NCBI GenBank assembly: GCA_022447685.1
Contig: JAKVAO010000033.1
Coordinates: forward strand, 1 to 26,324
Direction of reading: 5' to 3'
Origin: Candidatus Caenarcanales bacterium
GTDB taxonomy: Bacteria; Cyanobacteriota; Vampirovibrionia; LMEP-6097
DNA length: 26,324 nucleotides
The translations under genes were made by a program, and so were the position numbers. Each line of letters starts with the position of its first letter. The first letter of the stretch is position 1. The notes under the pieces are model-generated. The model did not search any database and was not told where the DNA came from. It saw only the letters and a list, made by a program, of their open reading frames with translations. Of the stretch, positions 15,628-22,600 are shown piece after piece.

Positions 15628-17398
15628 AGATTGATTTAACTTCCTTTACTATCTTTAAAGCCTTTTCTTTAAGTGCTTCATCTGCTAAATCGTTATTGTT
15701 TGATTGTATCCCATAATTCATTCTATCGGTATTCTCGATAAAAAGTTGGATTCTATCCTTTAATTCAATTGCTTCTTCATGGATTTTATCGTTTTCTTCA
15801 TTAGTTTCCATAATTAACTGTTCAAGTGTTTTTACTTGTTGGGAAATTTCAGAGAGGCTAAGGCTTTTCTTGATGGCATTTTCAATTTGGGTAATTTTTT
15901 TGATACTCGTTTCATTCTTGTTATTAGCGAAATTGGCGTGGAAAAATTGATAAATTTTCTTGGATACTGTGAGCAAATTAATCAGTACTAGTAAAAGCAA
16001 TAAATAAAGATTGTCGATTTTGAGTTTCTGATAATTCAGTACACGGTTTTCGTCTATAGCTACTAGATCACTGAGTTCTGCTTTTTTAACTTTTCTTTTT
16101 AGGGTTTTGATTGGTTCACTGAGACTGTTGTTCTCGCTATTATTTTTCACTTTGTTGTGATTGACATCAACTAGAAAATCACGAATCTCGTGTCTTTCAT
16201 AGGACTTATTAATTGGGTTGAAGTTTATGATTTCTTTAGTGCTGATCTGGAATTTCTGCAGAGAGTTCTCTGGAATTATCGCTGTGGTTGACTCTACGTT
16301 GAAGTATTCAAGACCTTTGTTGATTTCTTTGTGGATATCATATTTGTCTTTGTATAGTGAGTATTTATCAGAGTCTTGGATGAAATTATTATTGATATTG
16401 TTAGGATTACCGTTGCCATATATAGAAGTTGATATTACAGCGACATCATTTTTGTCGATTTTAGAATTGAGAATCGAGTGGTTTACTGTTAACTCACCAA
16501 CATAGCCTGTAAATCCTGCTGGAGCTGGCTGTGGTAGATTTTGAGCTTCAAACTCAAGTGAATTAGTTTCTACTGCAACAGAATTTTCATTACTAAAGGC
16601 TCTAGAGAAGCTATTAAAAGGATCAAAAGGGTCTATTTGAGCAGATTTACCTATAGTAATCAAATCTAATTTCGCTGCTGGAACGCGGTTAGTGCCAGCT
16701 TTGATTGGGAAGAGTATAAATGGAATTTCATAGACGAAGTATTCATTGCCTTCATAGAACTCTCTGTATTCCTGAGTTTCTTCTACTCTTTTGTGGATGA
16801 AGTCATTTAGATCAAGGTCTGGAAGACTGATATTTTTCAAAGTTCCTCTATGATAAATTTTTAACTTCAAAAGAATTTGCTCGTTTACATAGGGGTTCTT
16901 ATTGCTGACACTGAGCCTAGCGAAGAGGTTTTGGGCTTTTTTTCTGGGATTGTAATTACTTCTGTTATTTGAGTTATTGGTGTAGCCATTATTAGCATTT
17001 CTGGGGCTATTTCTAGATGAGCCAGCAACAACTCGAACTTGGTAGTTTGCATTGTTTTGAGTGACATTGTTAGATTTGATATTGCTGATTGGGAGATTGA
17101 TTATCCCTGTTTTTTTGAATTTTAGGGTGTAAACTTTTCTTTTACTTTTTTTGATATTGCCATTAATGATATTGACGCTAGAGCTGCTGGCTTCACCGAT
17201 AACATCATAAGTATCAGTATGAAGCGGGAATTTCAGATTGTCAGTCGTAGCATTATCGTAATCTATGATCAGATCTAAGCTTTCATTGATTCCGACTTCT
17301 TTTTTACTGAGACTGATGAACAGCTCTGCCTGAGCGACACTTAATAGTGAAGACAGGAAAAGGCATAATATTAAAATCAATCTTGAGCTTATCTTCAT
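15620..17398 (-). CDS. batD: BatD family protein
   Basis: 592 residues. Residues 1-24 are a signal peptide ending SVAQA, followed by ELFISLSKKEVGINESLDLIIDYDN, the typical opening strand of BatD. Three Ig-like beta domains follow, with KVYTLKFKKTGIINLPISN in the first and FVYEIPFILFPIKAGTNRVPAAKLDL in the second (the 'p.k.G...ip' motif is characteristic). An Asn/Ser-rich linker lies at about 125-155. A single membrane helix at about 464-482 is followed by a ~105-residue helical cytoplasmic tail. It should be a periplasmic anchor of the Bat complex. No moxR, batA, batB or batC is present in the window. TATATA lies 11 bases before the ATG with no ribosome binding site. Confidence 0.8.
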   Translation of the reverse strand: MKISSRLILILCLFLSSLLSVAQAELFISLSKKEVGINESLDLIIDYDNATTDNLKFPLHTDTYDVIGEASSSSVNIINGNIKKSKRKVYTLKFKKTGIINLPISNIKSNNVTQNNANYQVRVVAGSSRNSPRNANNGYTNNSNNRSNYNPRKKAQNLFARLSVSNKNPYVNEQILLKLKIYHRGTLKNISLPDLDLNDFIHKRVEETQEYREFYEGNEYFVYEIPFILFPIKAGTNRVPAAKLDLITIGKSAQIDPFDPFNSFSRAFSNENSVAVETNSLEFEAQNLPQPAPAGFTGYVGELTVNHSILNSKIDKNDVAVISTSIYGNGNPNNINNNFIQDSDKYSLYKDKYDIHKEINKGLEYFNVESTTAIIPENSLQKFQISTKEIINFNPINKSYERHEIRDFLVDVNHNKVKNNSENNSLSEPIKTLKRKVKKAELSDLVAIDENRVLNYQKLKIDNLYLLLLLVLINLLTVSKKIYQFFHANFANNKNETSIKKITQIENAIKKSLSLSEISQQVKTLEQLIMETNEENDKIHEEAIELKDRIQLFIENTDRMNYGIQSNNNDLADEALKEKALKIVKEVKSIYG

Positions 17399-17409
17399 GT
17401 ATGATGCGC

Positions 17410-17415
17410 TATATA
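17410..17415 (-). promoter_or_regulatory. -10-like hexamer for batD-batE
   Basis: Minus-strand TATATA ends 11 bases before the batD ATG at 17398. No Shine-Dalgarno sequence intervenes. It lies in the 28-bp gap after the rfaE2 stop. Confidence 0.4.
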
Positions 17416-17426
17416 AAAATTTAACA

Positions 17427-17897
17427 CTAAATTTTCATTTCTGCGATGCTTTTGGTGCTGGAATAGCCTTCTTCAAAATTTATTAATTTAACTTCACAGG
17501 ATATTTCTGCTGCTACTTTAAATTCTGGGCATTTATCGAAGTTACTTAGGTCATAATCCCCGCCCTTGGTATAGAAATCAGCGTTTATTTCTCTTAGAAG
17601 TCTTTCAGCTGTGCTTTTTTTGAATATGATTACATGATCTACAGGCTTCAGGGCATGTAACAGCTCTGCTCTATCGTGCTCGTTATTGATTGGGCGGCTG
17701 GGTCCTTTGAGGGCTTGAACGCTGCTATCTGAATTTAAACCAACTATTAGTAATGCATCTGGAGCTATAGCTTTGGATGCTTCTAAGTATCTAAGATGAC
17801 CAACGTGAAGAACATCAAAGCAGCCATTGGTGAAGATTATCTTCTTATCATTGCTAGCTAGGAAATTGCTTAGTGATTCTTGCTGGATTATGGACAT
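17427..17897 (-). CDS. rfaE2: D-glycero-beta-D-manno-heptose 1-phosphate adenylyltransferase-like protein
   Basis: 156 residues of a single nucleotidyltransferase domain, equivalent to the C-terminal half of HldE. TNGCFDVLHVGHLRYL (23-38) contains the HxGH ATP-binding motif (31-34). LLIVGLNSDSSVQALKGPSRPI and the later TKGGDYDL complete the family pattern. It would activate heptose-1-phosphate with ATP to give ADP-heptose for LPS core, which argues for a diderm host. The kinase half (HldA/RfaE1) is not here. TAAAAT ends seven bases before the ATG with no ribosome binding site. It is upstream of batD on the same strand. A related glycerol- or ethanolamine-phosphate cytidylyltransferase is less likely given the GPSRPI motif. 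Confidence 0.85.
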   Translation of the reverse strand: MSIIQQESLSNFLASNDKKIIFTNGCFDVLHVGHLRYLEASKAIAPDALLIVGLNSDSSVQALKGPSRPINNEHDRAELLHALKPVDHVIIFKKSTAERLLREINADFYTKGGDYDLSNFDKCPEFKVAAEISCEVKLINFEEGYSSTKSIAEMKI

Positions 17898-17904
17898 GTT
17901 TTTA

Positions 17905-17910
17905 ATTTTA
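17905..17910 (-). promoter_or_regulatory. -10-like hexamer for rfaE2
   Basis: Minus-strand TAAAAT ends seven bases before the ATG at 17897, with no ribosome binding site. Confidence 0.4.
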
Positions 17911-17941
17911 GTAAAAATTGGGGGTTCTTGGGGTGGTTTAA

Positions 17942-17953
17942 AGTATTAATACT
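17942..17953. repeat. 12-bp perfect palindrome between rfaE2 and the HipA relic
   Basis: AGTATTAATACT is a perfect palindrome lying between two divergent reading frames. It could be an operator of the old kinase module or chance in AT-rich DNA. Confidence 0.25.
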
Positions 17954-17958
17954 GAAAT

Positions 17959-18261
17959 TTGATATATAGGATATGTATTTGGTTAAACTTAGATGATATA
18001 TTGAAAATTTTAATTAGTGATTTGCATGTTGAGGCTACAATGCGGTGGTGGATTAATGCTTGTCTGTTTGATTTTATAATCGGTAACTCAGATAGACACC
18101 ATGAAAATTGGGGTGTTTTGAAAACTAGTGATGGTTGTTATAAAATGGCACCTTTGTTTGATAATGGAGTTGCTTTCGATTTTCATTTGAAAGAGTGTGA
18201 TCTTAAACATATGTATAATTTTATTGATACGAGAGTGAAGTATCTTAAGGAATATAAATAG
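17959..18261 (+). pseudogene. Truncated HipA/CtkA-type kinase, C-terminal catalytic part only
   Basis: About 100 residues match the end of HipA-like Ser/Thr kinases. IIGNSDRHHENWGVL contains the catalytic Asp and Asn of the HxDxxxxN-like loop, and APLFDNGVAF contains the metal-binding Asp. The ATP-binding N-lobe, normally another 150-250 residues, is missing. The frame has only a TTG at its left end, no ribosome binding site, and rfaE2 begins 62 bp away on the other strand, so the 5' part has been lost. It cannot be an active kinase by itself. The HIRAN gene follows six bases later in another frame, the usual partner order for this kinase/HIRAN pair, suggesting a decayed toxin-antitoxin-like or signalling module. 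Confidence 0.65.
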
Positions 18262-18266
18262 GTAAT

Positions 18267-18962
18267 TTGCAAAGCGAAAAAACTATATCAAATATTGTTA
18301 AATCAAGATTCCTGTATCTAATTTGGAAAAATGAGAAATCATCGAAGCACTTCATTGTTGGTAAATTATATGAAGATAGATTTGAATATTTAGATAAAGA
18401 CAGTTTGAAAGAATCTATTGATAATGGTTTTGAGGGGTTCCCTGCTTTTGATCTTGATAAAAAATCTCACGAAAATGCCTTAAAAGTTTTTATGAGGCGT
18501 TTGCCTCCAAAGAATAGAACTGACTACGATAAATTTTTGTCTTTATACGGTTTAGATATTAATCTCGATTCAGTAAAGTCAATCAGTGACTTTGAATTAC
18601 TTGGTTATACTGGAGCTTACGTCTCTGGTAATTCTTTTCATTTAACTAATCCTTTTATTGATATTGAAGCACCATTTGAATTTGTTTTTAGAGCTTCTGC
18701 TTTTAATCAATATTCTAAAAATTTAGAGGATCACCTAGAAATTAATTCTCAGCTATCTTTGAAATTAGAGCGTGATAATATTTTTGATAATAGGGCTATT
18801 CAAATAGTGTACAAGGATATTCATATAGCTTATATCCCAAGAGGATTAATAGATTCATTTCATTTTTGGCTTAAGAGAGATTATAAGATTAATCTTTATA
18901 CCTATAGGATTAATGGAAGTTCTTCATATCAGTATCTTTATGTTTTTGCTGAGTTAGGGTGA
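18267..18962 (+). CDS. HipN-like/HIRAN-domain protein
   Basis: 231 residues from a TTG start; a TAA stop in this frame at 18255 excludes a much longer gene. Residues 10-130 resemble the small N-terminal HipA domain: FLYLIWKNEK, an FPAFDL stretch, VFMRRLPPKNRTDY and FELLGYTGAY. Residues ~155-205 form a HIRAN domain (LKLERDNIFDNRAIQIVY then IHIAYIPRGLID), a fold that binds DNA ends or single-stranded DNA in HLTF-type proteins. The combination next to a HipA/CtkA-like kinase recurs in bacterial genomes, where its role is not established. Since the adjacent kinase is truncated, this gene may be an intact survivor of a broken module. Family call is fairly good; function is unknown. Confidence 0.65.
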   Translation: MQSEKTISNIVKSRFLYLIWKNEKSSKHFIVGKLYEDRFEYLDKDSLKESIDNGFEGFPAFDLDKKSHENALKVFMRRLPPKNRTDYDKFLSLYGLDINLDSVKSISDFELLGYTGAYVSGNSFHLTNPFIDIEAPFEFVFRASAFNQYSKNLEDHLEINSQLSLKLERDNIFDNRAIQIVYKDIHIAYIPRGLIDSFHFWLKRDYKINLYTYRINGSSSYQYLYVFAELG

Positions 18963-18964
18963 GA

Positions 18965-19198
18965 TTAGTTTTTTTGTTTGGTATTTATTTGCTCATTGTT
19001 AACTTTTAAGTAGAGATCAATGGCTTCAGCTATTTTCTTTAAAGCTTCTTCCTTTGTATCACCTTCGCTGATGCAGCCAGGCAAGTCTGGAACTAAAACT
19101 GTGTAACCACCTTCTTTTTGGCTGATTAGTTCAATGAGTATCTTTGAACTAATGTTCTCATTACTAGAGTTATTCAAGTTAGTTTTAAGTTCGACCAT
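18965..19198 (-). CDS. hicB: HicB-like antitoxin-type protein, orphan
   Basis: 77 residues. Residues 18-68 match the HicB partial RNase H fold: LIELISQKEGGYTVLVPDLPG, CISEGDTKEEALKKIAEAIDLYL. HicB normally neutralises the mRNA-cutting toxin HicA and represses the operon. No C-terminal DNA-binding domain is present and no hicA-like gene (about 60-80 residues with a GSHH-type motif) is found on either side, so it stands alone. Its stop is three bases from the HIRAN gene stop (convergent). The 5' leader runs straight into the repeat-like/crRNA-like element at 19262-19280 on the same strand, so both could share a transcript. The start at 19198 has only a weak AGGT upstream. Confidence 0.75.
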   Translation of the reverse strand: MVELKTNLNNSSNENISSKILIELISQKEGGYTVLVPDLPGCISEGDTKEEALKKIAEAIDLYLKVNNEQINTKQKN

Positions 19199-19203
19199 AT
19201 TTT

Positions 19204-19239
19204 ACCTAGAAGTCATAACATTAAGGTTGCGTTTTAGGG
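19204..19239 (-). repeat. Possible strongly degenerate second repeat of a mini-CRISPR
   Basis: On the minus strand, 22 bases after the repeat handle, CCCTAAAAC matches the repeat's first nine bases CCTTAAAAG in seven positions, and the 36-base stretch ends CTAGGT against GTAGAT. About half of all 36 positions agree. This could be the downstream repeat of a one-spacer mini-array, but the similarity is weak in AT-rich DNA and the segment abuts the hicB start. Confidence 0.2.
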
Positions 19240-19280
19240 TGTTAAGCATTAAGTATGTGTTATCTACATTAGTAGAAATT
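19240..19280 (-). ncRNA. Candidate crRNA-like cas-regulating RNA (CreR): solitary repeat handle plus guide
   Basis: Positions 19280-19262 read on the minus strand are AATTTCTACTAATGTAGAT, identical to the last 19 bases of the CRISPR repeat at 25548-25707. That is the part kept in a mature Cas12a crRNA (UCUAC/GUAGA hairpin, UAAU loop). The 5' half of the repeat is not conserved. The guide that would follow starts AACACATACTTAATGCTTAA (19261-19242). Its first six bases occur directly after TTTA in the cas12a promoter (TTTA 19623-19626, AACACA 19627-19632); allowing one bulged target base and one mismatch the match reaches 19639. Its own flank is AGAT, not a TTTV PAM, so it would not target itself. 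Solitary repeat-derived RNAs that steer Cas effectors to cas promoters by limited pairing are known (CreR, including type V-A). Promoter and expression are not shown by sequence. Confidence 0.55.
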
Positions 19281-19418
19281 AAGGAGGCACTGCAAAACAA
19301 AGTTTTGAGTGGCGACTGCCAGGTAAAGAATATAAAGGATCCGTTCCCTGAGCTAGGATTCATTCCTCGGTCGGGGTTGAAAAATGTTACTTTAGACGAT
19401 TTTTCAGCGGATCCTTAA
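19281..19418 (+). other. Unassigned segment with a possible gene relic bounded by AAGGATCCG/CGGATCCTT inverted repeats
   Basis: A plus-strand frame runs to the TAA at 19416-19418. Its last ~37 residues look protein-like (IKDPFPELGFIPRSGLKN, then VTLDDFSADP). A perfect AAGGAGG lies at 19281-19287, but the next start-like codons are too close (CTG 19290) or too far (TTG 19305). Nine-base inverted repeats sit at 19335-19343 and 19408-19416, 82 bp end to end. It may be the tail of a lost gene or a small inserted element, and the minus strand of the same segment would have to carry any promoter of the candidate CreR (TATATT at 19334-19329 is possible). I do not recognise it. Confidence 0.3.
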
Positions 19419-19440
19419 ATACTAAAGTCTACTTAGGACT

Positions 19441-19551
19441 CTAGATTAACATTAAGTCAAGATTCAATGTTAACACTAAGCTGAAATGATCAATTAGTTG
19501 ACATAGTAATTCGAAAAAATGAAACATCTTTATTAAAACAAATTCTTGCAT
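19441..19551 (-). CDS. Possible 36-residue hydrophobic peptide divergent from cas12a
   Basis: A minus-strand ATG at 19551 has GGAGG four bases upstream (19560-19556) and a consensus TATAAT at 19570-19565. The frame codes for 36 residues beginning MQEFVLIKMFHFFELL and ending NLDLMLI, mostly hydrophobic, then TAG. It lies between the candidate CreR and the cas12a promoter. Small toxins in cas-adjacent intergenic regions are known as the toxic half of CreTA modules, so it merits notice. However, if transcription began about seven bases after TATAAT, the GGAGG would be only partly transcribed. TTAACATT (19446-19453) and AATGTTAA (19466-19473) form an eight-base inverted repeat near its 3' end. 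No homologue is recognised. Confidence 0.3.
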   Translation of the reverse strand: MQEFVLIKMFHFFELLCQLIDHFSLVLTLNLDLMLI

Positions 19552-19622
19552 TTAACCTCCATTAATTATAACGAGCTAAGTTTAAAGCCCAATTCTAATA
19601 GTTGTTAATCATAATATCATAT

Positions 19623-19663
19623 TTTAAACACAATGCTTAGTTTTATTTGTTTTGTGATATATT
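19623..19663 (+). promoter_or_regulatory. cas12a promoter with overlapping candidate Cas12a self-target
   Basis: An extended -10, TGATATATT (19655-19663), ends six bases before the cas12a ATG, so the mRNA should be leaderless; no ribosome binding site is present. The presumed -35 region (about 19635-19640) overlaps the sequence AACACAATGCTTAG (19627-19640), which follows a TTTA PAM and resembles the guide of the repeat-like element at 19240-19280. Binding of a Cas12a-RNA complex there would block RNA polymerase. Confidence 0.5.
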
Positions 19664-19669
19664 GTTTTT

Positions 19670-22600
19670 ATGCAATCAATTTACAAAGATCTCACTAATA
19701 AATTCAGTTTATCAAAGACATTAAGATTTGAACTCCGCCCTTATGGTGAAACAGAGAAATCTCTAGATGAATTTAAAAATCAATATTATAAAGATCTTGT
19801 AGAAAGAGATTTAGAAAGAGCTGAGGATTATAAGGTTGCAAAGAAGCTTATTGATAAGGCACATCAAGACTTTATTAATTCAGCTTTAGCTGAACTTACT
19901 AAGCATGATTTGAAAATTAATGAGGCTTTTAAACTTTATAAAAAGACTAAAGTAACGTTTAGTGGTGATAAGAATAACTTAAAAGCTAACCAAGAGTTTC
20001 AAGAAGAAAGAAGAAAGAATGTTAAGGAATGGGAAACGCTACAAAAAACTCTGAGAAAACAAATTTGTAAGTTGATTTTTAATAGTAAAGAGAAGAAGGA
20101 ACTATTTGGTAAGGAAGTCATAGAAAAGGTTTTACCTGAAAAGAATCTAACAGGTGAGGAAAGAAAAGTTGTTTCAAACTTTAAAGGTTTTACGACCTAC
20201 TTTTCTGGATTTAATCAAAATAGAGAAAACATATATAAAGATGATGGAAGTACAGCTATAAGCTTTAGAATAATTAATGATAATTTACCAAAATATTTTG
20301 AGAATATTATTGATCTTGAAAAGATAAAAGCTAGTCATAAAGAATTGTTTGATGACTTAGAAAAAGATTTTAGTGATGAATTAAAACAAATAATGAATTT
20401 AGATAATTATTTATTATTTACTTCTCAAGAAGGAATTCAAATCTATAACAGTATTTTAGGAAAAGATTTTAAAGATGAGAATCAGAAAGAAGGTTTAAAT
20501 CAGAGAATTAATTTATATAAGCAAAAGAATAATCTGAAGATAAATAAATTAAAGCCACTATTTGGTCAGATTTTAAGTGATAAAGAAGAGAAGAAAATTG
20601 AGATGATTGAAAGTGATCAAGAATTAATAACTACTCTTAAAGATTTTCAATCTAGGGCTATGCTAATAAAGGATAATTTTTTAGAGTCTATAAAAAATAT
20701 TGAAAACTCATCTAATGAAAACCTTTTCCTCAAATCAATGCATTTGCAAGATCTTTCAGCTAAACTATTTAAAAATTGGTCTTTTATAAAAGATGCTTTA
20801 CTTGCTAATGCTGAAAGTAAGCTTGGTATAGAGAATGTTGATAAAAAAGAAGCTAAATTAATAAAAAAAGCTTACGATAATTTTAAAAAGAATCTAGAAG
20901 ATGGCAATAAAGATAAAGCAATTTATTATTCTTTTGCTGAAATAGAAGAAGCCATTAGATTCTATATATCAAGTTTAGATAACTATGAAGATCATGGCTA
21001 TGTATCATTAAAGAAATATTTTTTGGATTCAAAAGATTTAGATTCTGATATGAGCCTTGGTGAGCTTATATTGAAAAATACTGCTGAGCTAGAGACTAAA
21101 ATTTTAAGTTTGAATGAATTAAACAAAAACAGAAGGTTACCAAAGAGTGAAAATGACTTAGGTGGCGAGGGGTACCAACAGGTAAAAACTATTCAGGACT
21201 ATTTAAATTCTTTTATGAATTTAATTCATTACTTTAAACCTTTACATTTAGTGCATAAACGTGAACTAATCTCAATACCTGAGAAGGATGCTCACTTCTA
21301 CGATGACTTTGAAAAAAGCTATCTAGAGTTAGAGGAACTCTTGGTTCCTGTTTATAACAAGGTCAGAAACTATGTTACTAAAAAGCCTTATAAAAAAGAA
21401 AAGATCAAAATAAATTTTGATAATGGTCATTTACTTAGTGGTTGGTCTGTGAGTAAAGAGAGGGATAATCTTGGAACTTTGTTTATTAAAGATGGGAAAT
21501 ACTATTTAGGTATTTTAAATAAAAAGCATAATAAGATTTTTGACTTTAGTAATAGTGAAACAGCTTATAAAGCTGAAGCTAAAAATGGTGAAGAAGCTTT
21601 TCAGAAGGTTCTTTATTACTATTTAGCTGGTCCTAATAAAATGCTACCAAAAGTATTTTTTGCTAATAGCAATCTAGAACGTTTTTCAGCAAGTGAAGAG
21701 ATTCTGAGAATTAGAAATCATTCTAGTTTTACAAAAGGTGGAGAGCCTCAAAAAGGTTTCGAGAAGAAAGAATTTAATATTCATGATTGTCATAAAATGA
21801 TTGACTTTTATAAGGACTGTTTAGCAAAGCACGATGACTGGGCTATTTTTAATTTCAAATTTAAAAAAACTTCAGAATACCATGACATTAGTGAATTTTA
21901 TAAAGATGTTTCTGATCAAGCTTATCAAATTAAATTTTCAAATATAGGTAAATCCTACATTGATATATGCGTTAAGGAAAATAAATTATTTTTATTTGAA
22001 ATTTATAATAAAGATTTTTCTACTGAGAAGAAACCTGGTGGGAAGGACAATCTTCATACTATGTATTGGAAGGAAGTCTTCGAGCCGTGGTTGCGAGGTG
22101 ACTTCTCGACTCATAAGCTTAATGGAGAAGCAGAAATCTTTTATAGAGCTAAGTCGATAAAGCTTTCTGATACTACAATCCATAAAAAAGGTGAACTTGT
22201 TAATAACAAAAATCCACTTAACCCTAAGTCTAAGACTCTAAATTATGAAATCATAAAAGATAGGCGATTCACTCAGGATAAATTCTTTTTCCATGTACCT
22301 ACCTCTCTCAATCATAGAGCTGGTGATACTATAGTCCCTCGCTTTAATGATGATGTAAACAACCTCATTAAAAATAATCCTGATGTGAATATCATTGGAA
22401 TTGACCGTGGTGAAAAGAATCTTCTTTACTACACAGTGATAAATCAGAAAGGAGAAATCCTTGAGCAAAACTCTCTGAATATAATTAAATCGACTTATCG
22501 TGATAAAGACGGTGAAAAAACAGTAAAATTCGATTATAAAGAGAAACTGGATGAAAAAGAAAAAGAAAGACTAGAAGCTAGAAAGTTCTGGGGAACTATC

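Noticed and set aside
19134..19418. 94-codon plus-strand frame upstream of cas12a as a real gene
   Set aside because: Its first part is antisense to hicB and passes through the repeat handle; only the last ~37 codons look protein-like and no start fits the AAGGAGG spacing.
18965..19669. A hicA toxin gene next to hicB
   Set aside because: Neither strand contains a frame with the short HicA pattern; the neighbours are the HIRAN gene and the cas12a upstream region.
21960..22468. Open frames inside cas12a on both strands (for example 22238-22468 minus)
   Set aside because: They lie wholly within a conserved gene, have no ribosome binding site or promoter, and their sequences match no family; they are frame shadows.
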